DNA from: Bifidobacterium sp. ESL0732
GTDB taxonomy: Bacteria > Actinomycetota > Actinomycetes > Actinomycetales > Bifidobacteriaceae
Direction: 5' to 3'
Assembly: GCF_029395535.1 (NCBI RefSeq)
Contig: NZ_CP113920.1
Location: forward strand, 682,001 to 746,000
Length of the DNA: 64,000 nucleotides
Shown: positions 35,021-43,596 of the stretch, in pieces
How positions within the stretch are numbered: position 1 is the stretch's first letter
Layout: every line of letters begins with the position of its first letter
Notes under the pieces: generated by a model
Seen by the model: the letters and a program-made list of their open reading frames with translations, nothing else
Databases searched by the model: none
What the model was told of the DNA's origin: nothing
Position numbers and translations under genes: made by a program

Positions 35021-36028
35021 ATGGTAAACGACAAGGCTATTCTGGTAGGGGTAGATGGTTCGCAAGCCAGCTACAAGGCAACCTGGTGGGCGGCTAACTA
35101 TGCCAAGCACGCGGGGTTGACGTTGCAGATTGTCTGCGCTTATTCGCTGCCGAGCTATGCGGCGGTTTCGTTCGATTCCACCTACACTTCCATGGGCGAC
35201 GACAACGCGGCCCATATCGACGCACAGGAGATTCTTTCCAAGGCCAAGGCCATTGCCGACGAGCAGGGTGTCGAGGCGCAGACGCTGATCGTCACCGGCG
35301 ATCCTTCTTCGGTCTTCGTCGAGCTTTCCCGCAATTACAATCTCATTGTCATCGGCAACCGCGGCAAGGGTGGCTTGGCCGAACGGCTGCTCGGAACCAC
35401 CAGCTCGTCGCTTCCTGCATATGCTTATTGCCCGATTATCGTCGTTCCGTACACTGATGACGACGGCAAGACCATGCATTTGAACAACACCATCAAACGC
35501 GTGGCAGTCGGCATCGACGCCAGCGCGTGGGGATTGAAGGCTTTGCAAATCGCAGCCGATCTTTCCGCCGACCGTGGCGCGGAACTCGATGTCATCGACG
35601 CGGTGGCAGGCCTGCAAGGCGTGAGCGACGAGGACGGCGTTTACGATTCCTATATGGAAGATCTCGAAACCCAGATTGCCCCTGTGCGTAAGGCTCATCC
35701 GGAGCTTAAGATCACCAAGACCATCGTTCCTGAATCCGCTGTCAGTGCTCTGACGAAGGCCAGTTACGACCACGACATCGTGGTGGTCGGATCCCGCGGC
35801 AAAGGCGGGTTTACCGGTCTTCTGGTCGGTTCCACCAGCCAAGGCCTTATCCAGCATGCTGCCGGCCCCGTTTTTGTTGTTCCACGCAAGTACGTCGAAG
35901 CAGAAAAGTCCCGCTCCGACGGCACTATCGAAGGCATCGAAGGTGTCGAGCAAGTCTCCGTCAAGCTCGCCGACAGTTCGGCCGCCGAGGCGATTGAATC
36001 CTCCATCGATCCACAGCACAAGAGCTGA
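35021..36028 (+). CDS. Universal stress protein with two UspA domains
   Basis: 335 residues made of two tandem UspA domains (about 8-150 and 165-295). Each keeps the ATP-binding end motif: VIGNRGKGGLAERLLGTTSSSL in the first and VVGSRGKGGFTGLLVGSTSQGL in the second, and each opens with a VGVDGS or VGIDAS strand. The C-terminal 40 residues are acidic and probably disordered. AAGGAGG lies seven bases before the ATG at 35021; the upstream extension of the frame to 34946 is not used. Such tandem Usps are common in actinobacteria and respond to starvation, oxygen or membrane-energy stress. Confidence 0.93.
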   Translation: MVNDKAILVGVDGSQASYKATWWAANYAKHAGLTLQIVCAYSLPSYAAVSFDSTYTSMGDDNAAHIDAQEILSKAKAIADEQGVEAQTLIVTGDPSSVFVELSRNYNLIVIGNRGKGGLAERLLGTTSSSLPAYAYCPIIVVPYTDDDGKTMHLNNTIKRVAVGIDASAWGLKALQIAADLSADRGAELDVIDAVAGLQGVSDEDGVYDSYMEDLETQIAPVRKAHPELKITKTIVPESAVSALTKASYDHDIVVVGSRGKGGFTGLLVGSTSQGLIQHAAGPVFVVPRKYVEAEKSRSDGTIEGIEGVEQVSVKLADSSAAEAIESSIDPQHKS

Positions 36029-36066
36029 TTGCTGAATCGACCGATCGATATATCAGTGAAAACATA

Positions 36067-36117
36067 AAAGGGTGGTGCCGATTATCCATAACGGATATCG
36101 GCACCACCCTTTTGTCG
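36067..36117 (+). terminator. Rho-independent terminator of the usp gene, possibly bidirectional
   Basis: AAAAGGGTGGTGCCGAT pairs with ATCGGCACCACCCTTTT around a 12-base loop. The A/T flanks allow termination from both strands (usp and the convergent OsmC gene). Confidence 0.92.
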
Positions 36118-36167
36118 TGTCTAGAGCACTTCTTGACCTTCTCGAAGGTGACTCTGGACAATGAGGT

Positions 36168-36584
36168 TTACTTGGTAAGCACCTTGACTTCCATACTCAC
36201 CGGCGTGGCACGCTCATAGGTATGCATTACGGTGCAGGATTTCTCAATGTGCTTTTCGACACGGTCCTTGAGCTTCTCAACATCTTCACCGTGAATGCCA
36301 GCGCTTTGGGCGTCAACGACTACCTGCTCCCGGAAGGCGGTATAGCCGTCGGCCTCGCGGTCGTAATCGCCGTCGACGGTGATCTTCGCGCCTTTGCCTT
36401 CACCTAGCGAATTCTCGATGGTCATCTGGCTGGAAAGCGCACCGCAGGCCGCCAGCGCCACCTTCATCAGGTCGCCGGGGTTGAACTGGCCCTTGCCATG
36501 CCCGAACTTCAAGTGTGCGCCCTCGTCGCTGAATGCGTCCCAGGAACCGTCCTTGTTGCGCTCCACCCACAGTTTCTTTGCCAT
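36168..36584 (-). CDS. OsmC/Ohr-family protein
   Basis: 138 residues. OsmC-family thiol peroxidases reduce organic hydroperoxides with two cysteines. Here the first candidate Cys is in ALAACGALSSQMTIENSLG and the second in IEKSCTVMHTYERATPVSMEV, the spacing seen in the YhfA/OsmC subgroup. The frame is open to 36626, but AAGGAGG seven bases before the ATG at 36584 (MAKKLWVERN) fixes the start. It would complement oxidative defence in a respiring cell. The gene is convergent with the usp gene. Confidence 0.88.
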   Translation of the reverse strand: MAKKLWVERNKDGSWDAFSDEGAHLKFGHGKGQFNPGDLMKVALAACGALSSQMTIENSLGEGKGAKITVDGDYDREADGYTAFREQVVVDAQSAGIHGEDVEKLKDRVEKHIEKSCTVMHTYERATPVSMEVKVLTK

Positions 36585-37057
36585 TGCGTACCTCCTTGCG
36601 TTCTGCCTTGTGGAAATCCAAGGCATGTCCCCACCAATCTATCTCAGAGTCCCGCCGAACGAATGAAATATTGTGGTCCGTATCCTCTGATTCTAGAAAA
36701 CGTGCCTTCAAATTGGTGTTTTTGACCCCACTTGGTGCGCCAAGTCCTCGTTTTATCTCCAAATTGATGGTAATTCTGTATTTTTTGGCGGTCTTGGTGC
36801 ACCAAGTACCCCCTTTTTTTAAAAAATGAGGAAGAATTTTATCAATTTTGCCTCACTTGGTGCCACCAAGACCGCCGAAATCCGCACATTATGTGGTGGG
36901 TGAGCGAAGAGCAGCCATGAATACCGTGGAAAGCAGCTCGAAGATTTAATGGATACTGGGATTCGATCCTTATCGTTTTGTGCCGTGTAGAAGAAGATTG
37001 AGTTTTACGGTATTTCCCTATATGAAGAAATCACTGAGGTTGCTAGAATTGATAGCT
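36585..37057. other. 473-bp intergenic region between osmC-like gene and thyA
   Basis: Contains the CTTGGTG/CACCAAG repeat cluster (36729-36876), poly-T/poly-A tracts (36781-36827) and, next to thyA, the TAGAAT box at 37044-37049. No protein-coding gene is supported. Confidence 0.6.
36729..36876. repeat. Three CTTGGTG-CACCAAG palindromes, two forming a long inverted repeat
   Basis: Palindromic cores: CTTGGTGCGCCAAG in 36729-36747, CTTGGTGCACCAAG in 36787-36808, and CTTGGTGCCACCAAG in 36854-36876. Copies 2 and 3 are also reverse complements of each other over about 21 bases, including the flanking GGCGGT/ACCGCC, with one inserted base, so they can fold into a long stem around a 45-base AT-rich loop. 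This may be an operator cluster, a small structured RNA or a palindromic mobile remnant. Confidence 0.8.
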
Positions 37058-37927
37058 ATGCTGACCCAAGAACAACTTGAAGAAATTCGTCATAAGATTC
37101 CCGCACGTCCCAATACCGACATTCCTATGCCTTATGAGGATCTGGTGCGCGACATCCTGACCGAAGGCACACTCAAGACCGATCGCACCGGCACGGGCAC
37201 GATTTCCCTGTTCGGTCGTCAGATGCGATTCGATCTTTCCAAGGGTTTCCCGCTGCTGACCACCAAGACGGTTTATTTCAAGGGTATCGCCTACGAACTG
37301 CTGTGGTTTCTCAAGGGATCGAGCAACGTGCGTTGGTTGCAGGAACACAACGTGCACATCTGGGATGAGTGGGCCGACGAGAACGGCGATTTAGGCCCGG
37401 TTTATGGCGTTCAGTGGCGCAGCTGGCCGGCACCGACCAAGGATAACCCCAACCGCACCATCGACCAGATTTCCAATGTGCTGAATCTTATCAAAACGCA
37501 TCCCGATTCTCGCCGTATGATCGTCACAGCCTGGAATCCTGCCGAGGTCGAGGAAATGGCGTTGCCGCCATGCCATGCGCTGTTCCAATTCTATGTGGCC
37601 GACGGCAAGCTTTCCTGCCAGCTTTATCAGCGTTCTTGCGATATGTTCTTGGGAGTGCCCTTCAACATCGCGTCGTATTCGCTGCTCACATTGATGATGG
37701 CGCAGCAGACCGGTCTCGAGCCGGGGGAGTTCGTCTGGGCTGGAGGCGACTGCCATGTCTACGACAACCACATCGAGCAGGTCTTGACTCAACTTTCTCG
37801 AGACCCTTACCCGTACCCGCAAATCGAGATTCGAAAGGCCGATTCTATTTTCGATTACCAGTATGAGGACTTCAAGATCGTCAATTACCAGCACCATCCG
37901 GCTATTAAGGCGCCGGTCGCGGTCTGA
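37058..37927 (+). CDS. thyA: Thymidylate synthase
   Basis: Converts dUMP to dTMP with methylene-tetrahydrofolate. 289 residues. The catalytic Cys is in [27 protein letters not shown], the dUMP-binding Arg/Ser in PDSRRMIV and [16 protein letters not shown], and the folate site includes DWEDE-like [18 protein letters not shown]. The frame is open to 36980, but [11 protein letters not shown] is the natural start. A TAGAAT box (37044-37049) lies eight bases before the ATG with no SD, consistent with a leaderless mRNA. dfrA follows 108 bp downstream; dihydrofolate produced here is recycled by it. Confidence 0.97.
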   Translation: MLTQEQLEEIRHKIPARPNTDIPMPYEDLVRDILTEGTLKTDRTGTGTISLFGRQMRFDLSKGFPLLTTKTVYFKGIAYELLWFLKGSSNVRWLQEHNVHIWDEWADENGDLGPVYGVQWRSWPAPTKDNPNRTIDQISNVLNLIKTHPDSRRMIVTAWNPAEVEEMALPPCHALFQFYVADGKLSCQLYQRSCDMFLGVPFNIASYSLLTLMMAQQTGLEPGEFVWAGGDCHVYDNHIEQVLTQLSRDPYPYPQIEIRKADSIFDYQYEDFKIVNYQHHPAIKAPVAV

Positions 37928-38008
37928 AACGGGACACCGGGATTCTTGGGTTGAGGCGTGGTTTCAATCGGCGCGAAATCGCGTCTCAACCGTTGGTTAG
38001 ACTGGTAA

Positions 38009-38692
<684 letters not shown>

Positions 38693-38710
38693 CGAGATTT
38701 TTTGAATTTA

Positions 38711-38754
38711 GACGCAGATACTGCTGCTTTCGCGGTTGTATCTGCGTCATTTGT
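38711..38754 (+). terminator. Rho-independent terminator of folA
   Basis: GACGCAGATAC (38711-38721) pairs with GTATCTGCGTC (38738-38748), followed by ATTTGTT. Confidence 0.85.
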
Positions 38755-38865
38755 TAAGTTGGGCTGATATCGGTATTCGGCCTGCTGGGTTCGGCCAATT
38801 ACGGCCTCTTCGTTAAGATGGCAGTATCGATATCATCTGTTTTATAGAGGAAAGATACTTCAGCT

Positions 38866-39375
38866 ATGTCAAAACATCCTTACACCGTCATGACCGTCTG
38901 CACCGGCAACATCTGTCGTTCCCCGATGGCCGAGATCATCCTGCGTGCCAATTTTGAGGAGCGTGGACTGGGAGACAAGGTGCGCGTGATGTCCAGCGGC
39001 GTCAGCGACGAGGAGCACAGCCATCCCATCGACCCGCGTGCGGTGCGCGTGCTGCGTCAGCGTGGCTATGAGATTCCCAAGCATCATTTCGCACATCGCA
39101 TCACGCCGGAGGAGATCGACGAAAGCGACCTGTTCCTGCCGATGACCGCATCGCACGAAAGGGGATTGTTGCGACTGCTCCCAACCGACAAGAAGTCGGA
39201 GGTGCATCTTTACCGCAGCTTCGATCCGAACCTGCCCAAGCCCGCGCCAGGGCACGAAAGCGACATCGACCTGGTCGATCCGTGGTACGGAGGCCCGAAA
39301 GATTTTGACATCGCCATCGACCAGATCGACGGCGTCGCCCCCTATATCGTCGATTGGGTCGCCAAACAGCTCTGA
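38866..39375 (+). CDS. Low molecular weight protein-tyrosine phosphatase
   Basis: 169 residues. The P-loop CTGNICRSP (C-x4-C-R-S form, catalytic Cys at about 13) lies at the N-terminus, and the general-acid Asp is in VDPWYGGPKDFD. It removes phosphate from tyrosines, often on the capsule or exopolysaccharide tyrosine kinases in Gram-positives; the target here is unknown. AGAGGAAAG upstream of the ATG is a good SD. A terminator follows and three tRNA genes lie downstream, two of them on the other strand. Confidence 0.93.
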   Translation: MSKHPYTVMTVCTGNICRSPMAEIILRANFEERGLGDKVRVMSSGVSDEEHSHPIDPRAVRVLRQRGYEIPKHHFAHRITPEEIDESDLFLPMTASHERGLLRLLPTDKKSEVHLYRSFDPNLPKPAPGHESDIDLVDPWYGGPKDFDIAIDQIDGVAPYIVDWVAKQL

Positions 39376-39395
39376 GTTTAAGGGGTTGAAAGCTT

Positions 39396-39438
39396 AAGGT
39401 CTCGGCATGAAGTGATTTGTACCGAGACCTTAGTGTTT
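39396..39438 (+). terminator. Hairpin terminator after the phosphatase gene
   Basis: AAGGTCTCGG (39396-39405) pairs with CCGAGACCTT (39422-39431), then AGTGTTT. Confidence 0.75.
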
Positions 39439-39508
39439 CTATTCTGTGACCCGAATCCGCTGGGGTAAATGCTGGGTCTGTGTGGGGGCAGCTCGCTACC
39501 GAGAAATG

Positions 39509-39548
39509 AAAAAGCCTCGAAACCGTTAAAATTACTTGGTTTCGAGAC
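39509..39548 (-). terminator. Rho-independent terminator of the tRNA-Asp/tRNA-Phe transcript
   Basis: On the minus strand CTCGAAACC pairs with GGTTTCGAGG around a 14-base loop and is followed by CTTTTTC. Confidence 0.88.
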
Positions 39549-39553
39549 CTTAA

Positions 39554-39629
39554 TGGTGGCTCCGAGCGGCATCGATCCGCTGACCTAACGATTTTCAGTC
39601 GTTCGCTCTACCAACTGAGCTACAGAGCC
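39554..39629 (-). tRNA. tRNA-Phe (anticodon GAA)
   Basis: 76 nt on the minus strand, including an encoded CCA (39554-39556). Acceptor GGCTCTG pairs with CGGAGCC (one G-U), discriminator A. The stem AACGA/TCGTT encloses CTGAAAA, giving GAA. It lies 46 bp downstream of tRNA-Asp and shares its terminator. Confidence 0.95.
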
Positions 39630-39675
39630 ATGAATAAATCAAAAACCCGGCGAACCGGGCTTAGGACCATTCGAG

Positions 39676-39749
39676 CGACTCCGGCCAGACTTGAACTGGT
39701 GACCTCCGCCGTGACAGGGCGGCGCTCTAACCAACTGAGCTACGGAGCC
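39676..39749 (-). tRNA. tRNA-Asp (anticodon GTC)
   Basis: 74 nt on the minus strand. Acceptor GGCTCCG pairs with CGGAGTC (one G-U), discriminator G. The stem CCGCC/GGCGG encloses CTGTCAC, giving GTC. CCA is not encoded. Confidence 0.95.
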
Positions 39750-39963
39750 GTGGCTTGCTTTCATCAAGCAGCCGAGTGTTAATATTACTCAGATTCAGGC
39801 CGAACGCAACCCCAGAGCCGTTTCAGCGTGTCGCCTATAATGACAATGATTTATATGGCATTGGTAGCTATTTGTAATTCAAAATCATTGTAAACCTACA
39901 AGGTTTCCTAAAAGGAAGTCGGCTACCGACCTGTTGGCTTAAAACGATGCTTGGTCAATGATA

Positions 39964-40725
39964 CTAGGCGCGGTTTCCCGCATATTCCTTTAAGCTAATA
40001 CCAGGCAAAGCATCCATGTTGCTGGCGGTGTTGCCTTGTACAGAATCGTAGAGGTAATAGGCGTAGCTGGTATCCTCGTTGTCTTCGTCGTCCGGATCGT
40101 CATCATAGGGGCTGGAACTGCAGTCCGAGCCGTGGCAGTCCTGATAATCGGAATCTGAATGATTGATTGCGTAGCCGAATGCCGAAAGAAGCACAATGGT
40201 GAGAATGACGCCCAGCGCCGTAGACACTCCGCCGATGACTATTCCGGCAATTGACATTCCTTTGCTTTTTTCACCGCTGTGATTGATTTGGATCAGCGCG
40301 ACCACGGAAAGCGCCAACCCGATGATTGGCATAAAGAAGGAAAGTATGAAACCGATGATGCACAGGGTGTTCCACTTCTGGTACGGGGTTGGGGAATAGT
40401 AGCCTTGCGGGCACATAGGCGGCTCTTGGCTGTATGGCTGGTAGTTGGGCTGCTGAACTGGATTAGTGCTGTTGGCGTATTGGTAGAAGGCTTGTCCCGG
40501 TTGCGTTTGCTGGTAGCCGGGTCCAGAGTATCCGGGATCTTGCGTTCCACTTGTGGTCTGTTGCCATGACCCAGTTTGGGAATAGAAAGGATTCTGGTTC
40601 GCTTGCCCATACTGCGAATCTCCATATTGTGGAGAGGTGCTGCCGGAGCCCTGCGTGCCGTTCGCGGTCTGGCCGTTTTGGGCATTCTGGTTGGGGTTTG
40701 CGTTGTTGAAATCGTTGTCGCTCAT
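39964..40725 (-). CDS. DUF4190-domain membrane protein with Gln/Asn-rich N-terminus
   Basis: 253 residues. The first ~130 are Asn/Gln/Gly/Tyr/Pro-rich and probably disordered ([20 protein letters not shown]). A DUF4190-type segment follows with two membrane helices: [30 protein letters not shown], then [25 protein letters not shown]. The C-terminal ~60 residues are very acidic ([11 protein letters not shown]). The function is unknown. The ATG at 40725 has no SD but has TAGACT at 40733-40738, seven bases upstream, so leaderless. It is divergent from trmB over only 61 bp. Confidence 0.82.
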   Translation of the reverse strand: MSDNDFNNANPNQNAQNGQTANGTQGSGSTSPQYGDSQYGQANQNPFYSQTGSWQQTTSGTQDPGYSGPGYQQTQPGQAFYQYANSTNPVQQPNYQPYSQEPPMCPQGYYSPTPYQKWNTLCIIGFILSFFMPIIGLALSVVALIQINHSGEKSKGMSIAGIVIGGVSTALGVILTIVLLSAFGYAINHSDSDYQDCHGSDCSSSPYDDDPDDEDNEDTSYAYYLYDSVQGNTASNMDALPGISLKEYAGNRA

Positions 40726-40786
40726 AGCCAACAGTCTACGCGCGAAGTTGAAGTTTCCGGGTTTGCCTTCCGTTAAACTTGTGTTT

Positions 40787-41584
40787 GTGCAGGAAAACGA
40801 CAAAAGAATCCATCATGTGCTTTCATACGTGCGGCGAACAGGACGCCTTGACGACCGGCTCAAGCGGGCGTGGCAGCAGTATTCGCCGGATTTCCTGCTT
40901 GACATCAACGCAGGGGATGGTTTGCTTGATTTGAAGCCAGGATTTGTATTCGACCGTGATTACGTGCGCGAAGCGTGGGGCAACGATCATCCGCTGGTTA
41001 TCGAAATAGGGACCGGCCAAGGCGAGAACATCATCGCCGCTGCCGGAGAACATTGCGAGACCAATTTCCTTGCCGTTGAGGTCTATGACCCAGGGGTCGC
41101 CCATACCATGCTGCGTGCTGGCAAGCTTGGCCTCACCAATCTGCGAATCGCCCAGATCAACGCTCCTGAGCTCTTCAAAGCCTGTGAGCCGGGTGTGGCC
41201 GACGAAGTCTGGACGTTCTTCCCCGACACGTGGCCTAAAATGCGCCATCACAAGCGTCGTATCGTTCAACCGGCGCTGGCGGCAGATGTACGTAAGGCGT
41301 TGGATGAAGGCGGCTTGTGGAGGCTCGCCACCGATATCGAGGATTACGCTCTGCATGTCCACGAAGTCATGGACGGGCGCACCGATTTCGCCAATGCTGG
41401 CACCCTCATCGTTTCATTGCCTACCGAACATGTGGGCAAAGGAACGGCGGACAAAGCTGCGTCGTTGCCCCATTCCGATTTCAAGGAATCGGAACGCTAT
41501 AAAGGCAGAGTACTGACTAATTTTGAGAAAAAGGGTTTGTCCGCAGGTCGCGTGATTCACGACTTCACGTATCAGGCTGTCTGA
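40787..41584 (+). CDS. trmB: tRNA (guanine-46-N7)-methyltransferase
   Basis: Methylates G46 in the variable loop of tRNAs using S-adenosylmethionine. About 265 residues. The SAM-binding Rossmann motif is [17 protein letters not shown], then [10 protein letters not shown], and the TrmB-specific [19 protein letters not shown] (usually FPDPWPKxRHxKRR), and a C-terminal [21 protein letters not shown] segment. The start is GTG at 40787 (VQENDKR), seven bases after a TAAACT box (40774-40779) without SD; another GTG lies two codons earlier. Fittingly, it stands among tRNA genes. Confidence 0.92.
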   Translation: MQENDKRIHHVLSYVRRTGRLDDRLKRAWQQYSPDFLLDINAGDGLLDLKPGFVFDRDYVREAWGNDHPLVIEIGTGQGENIIAAAGEHCETNFLAVEVYDPGVAHTMLRAGKLGLTNLRIAQINAPELFKACEPGVADEVWTFFPDTWPKMRHHKRRIVQPALAADVRKALDEGGLWRLATDIEDYALHVHEVMDGRTDFANAGTLIVSLPTEHVGKGTADKAASLPHSDFKESERYKGRVLTNFEKKGLSAGRVIHDFTYQAV

Positions 41585-41638
41585 AAGGAAAGCGGCTGAG
41601 TATTACCATTATTGCGGCTGCTGCCAACACGCCGAGAC

Positions 41639-41667
41639 TTGCTCGAGTCGAGTTCGTATTTTAATAT
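41639..41667 (+). promoter_or_regulatory. Promoter of tRNA-Glu
   Basis: TTGCTC (-35, 41639-41644), 17-bp spacer, TAATAT (-10, 41662-41667), 13 bases before the mature tRNA 5' end. Confidence 0.7.
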
Positions 41668-41680
41668 GAATAGGTTGTTA

Positions 41681-41752
41681 GCCCCCCTCGTCTAACGGTT
41701 AGGACACCAGACTTTCAATCTGACAACAAGAGTTCGACTCTCTTGGGGGGTA
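41681..41752 (+). tRNA. tRNA-Glu (anticodon TTC)
   Basis: 72 nt. Acceptor GCCCCCC pairs with GGGGGGT (G-U at the first pair), discriminator A. The stem CAGA/TCTG encloses CTTTCAA, giving TTC. T-arm AAGAG-TTCGACT-CTCTT is intact. Confidence 0.95.
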
Positions 41753-42048
41753 CTTTTCTAGAGTTCAAAACAAGATTCCCTGCTTTCCTATAAGTTACTG
41801 TTAACAAACAAAGTCGATTGTTTTATCTAGTTACGGCAATCGTTCGCTTCAGCATCTTTCTTGCAGTATATTTTTGTGAAATATGTCATATTGGGTAGTC
41901 GAATCGTGCAGAAATGTATCTAATTCTGCAAATTTAATCGTTTTTATTATTATGGATAGATATCTTAATACTGTAATTAATATAAAAGAATGAATATGAA
42001 ATGAATAGATATTCATTCTTATACAATTCCCAACGAAGGGGGTTTACG
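41753..42048 (+). promoter_or_regulatory. AT-rich upstream region of ndh1 with a 12-bp dyad
   Basis: 296 bp, distinctly AT-rich compared with its surroundings. AAGAATGAATAT (41986-41997) and ATATTCATTCTT (42009-42020) form a perfect 12-bp inverted repeat with an 11-bp spacer that itself contains another ATGAAT. The dyad ends 28 bases before the ndh1 start and would overlap the transcription start or the leader. It is a likely operator for control of NADH dehydrogenase; the regulator is unknown. Confidence 0.65.
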
Positions 42049-43221
42049 ATGACTGCAATCGTTATTCTTGGCGCAGGTTACGGCGGAATGCGTACAGCGA
42101 AGCAACTTGCCAAGTCCAACGTCGACGCCGACATCATTCTGGTCAACAAGAATCCGTATCACTATCAGTCCACCGAACTGCACGAGGTCGCCGCAGGTAC
42201 CAAGGAACCGGACCAGATTTCGTTTGACGTGCGCAAGGCCGTTGATCCCAAGGTCAAGGTGATCATCGATGAGGTCACCAAGGTCGATCAGGACGAAAAA
42301 AAGGTCGAGCTGAAGAATTCCAACCCGCTTTCCTACGATTACTTGGTCAATGCTCTGGGCTTTGAATCCGAGACATTCGGCATCAAGGGCGCAGACGAAA
42401 ACGGCTGGCCTTTGATCGATATCGATACAGCCGTCGCGGCTCGCAAGCATCTTGAGGACACCCTGAAGAACTACAAGACCAGCCACGACGAAAACGACCT
42501 GCATATCGTGGTCTGCGGCGCCGGCTTCACGTCCATCGAGTATTTGGGCGAACTGGTCTATCGTCTGCCTGAGCTGGCCAAGGAATACGATTTCCCGATT
42601 GATAAAGTCAAGATCGACTGCATCGAGGCGACGCCGAAGATTCTGCCGATGTTCGACCCGAAGCTGGCGGATTGGGGTGTCAAGTATCTCGAGGACCACG
42701 GCGTCACCTTCCACGCCGGCACCCCGATCACCGAGGTCAAGCCGGATGCCGTGATGAGCAACGACACCGCCTTCCCGGCCAACACCATCATCTGGACGAC
42801 CGGCGTGCGCGGCAGCCACGTCATCGCCGATTCCGGCTACGACCAGAAGCGCAACCGCGTGGTCGTAGAGGACGATCTGTCGGTCAAAGGCCATCCGGAG
42901 GAGTTCCTGGTCGGCGACGTCTCCGCCGTCCCTAACCCGGACAACGGGCGTCTCTATCCGACCACCGCCCAGATCTCCATTGCCCAAGCCGATACGGCCG
43001 CCGATAACATCGTGGCGCGTATCGCGGGCAAGGAGCCGAAGAAGTTCGTCTACAAGTCCCTTGGCACGCTGTGCTCGCTCGGCCCCAAGACCGGCATCGC
43101 CGAGGTCGATATGGGCGGCCATTGGAAGCTCAAGGGCGCGAAGGCGTCCGTTGCCAAGAAGGCCGTCGCCGATCGTTCCGTCACCGAACTGACGGATGTT
43201 TCGGGCATCATGAAGGCGTAA
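42049..43221 (+). CDS. ndh: Type II NADH dehydrogenase (NDH-2), copy 1
   Basis: 390 residues. A single-subunit flavoprotein that moves electrons from NADH to quinone at the membrane without pumping protons. The FAD-binding Rossmann motif ILGAGYGGMRTAKQL is at the N-terminus; the second, NADH-binding one is IVVCGAGFTSIEYLGEL (about 158-175); the C-terminal FAD motif is FLVGDVSAVPNPDNGRLYPTTAQISIAQA. The frame is open to 42001 but GAAGGGGGT upstream of the ATG at 42049 fixes the start. It is a close paralogue of the next gene (long identical stretches such as NPYHY and the ADSGYDQKRNRVVVEDDL region). A strong terminator separates the two. Confidence 0.9.
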   Translation: MTAIVILGAGYGGMRTAKQLAKSNVDADIILVNKNPYHYQSTELHEVAAGTKEPDQISFDVRKAVDPKVKVIIDEVTKVDQDEKKVELKNSNPLSYDYLVNALGFESETFGIKGADENGWPLIDIDTAVAARKHLEDTLKNYKTSHDENDLHIVVCGAGFTSIEYLGELVYRLPELAKEYDFPIDKVKIDCIEATPKILPMFDPKLADWGVKYLEDHGVTFHAGTPITEVKPDAVMSNDTAFPANTIIWTTGVRGSHVIADSGYDQKRNRVVVEDDLSVKGHPEEFLVGDVSAVPNPDNGRLYPTTAQISIAQADTAADNIVARIAGKEPKKFVYKSLGTLCSLGPKTGIAEVDMGGHWKLKGAKASVAKKAVADRSVTELTDVSGIMKA

Positions 43222-43263
43222 CTGGCCCTTGCTGTTTGGTGCAAAGTCACGGAAAAGTCCTAA

Positions 43264-43309
43264 GGGTGTATTCGGAGGTGCCAATCTTTCGAATACGCCC
43301 TCTTTTTTC
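43264..43309 (+). terminator. Rho-independent terminator of ndh1
   Basis: GGGTGTATTCG (43264-43274) pairs with CGAATACGCCC (43290-43300), with one G-U, followed by TCTTTTTT. Confidence 0.9.
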
Positions 43310-43596
43310 AAATTATTAATAATTATAGATAAATAATTTGATGCCATTCATAGCGACAAAGCTTGATTTTTTTGTCGCGAAAACGACGTTTCAGAACGCT
43401 TTTGTGGTGCAAAAGAATGACTGCGACGTGATTTATCCCATAAAAAAATCGTTTTTCCGATTTTTGAGAAATGATGCTCCAATTTTAATCCTTTTTTGTT
43501 CAGCTTGTCATATATTGTTGGAAAGTGTTGGCAGTGATGGCGCTCATACTCGTGGCCCATTATTTGTGATTAAGCTATAAGGAAAAGTGATCGGAA
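43310..43596 (+). promoter_or_regulatory. AT-rich region upstream of the ndh2-cyd operon with several dyads
   Basis: Three inverted repeats follow each other: CAAATTATT/AATAATTTG (43309-43340), GCGACAAA/TTTGTCGC (43353-43378) and AAAAATCG/CGATTTTT around 43444-43465. TATATT at 43511-43516 is a possible -10. The region should hold the promoter and operators of ndh2-cydAB. Its first dyad differs in sequence from the one upstream of ndh1. Confidence 0.55.
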
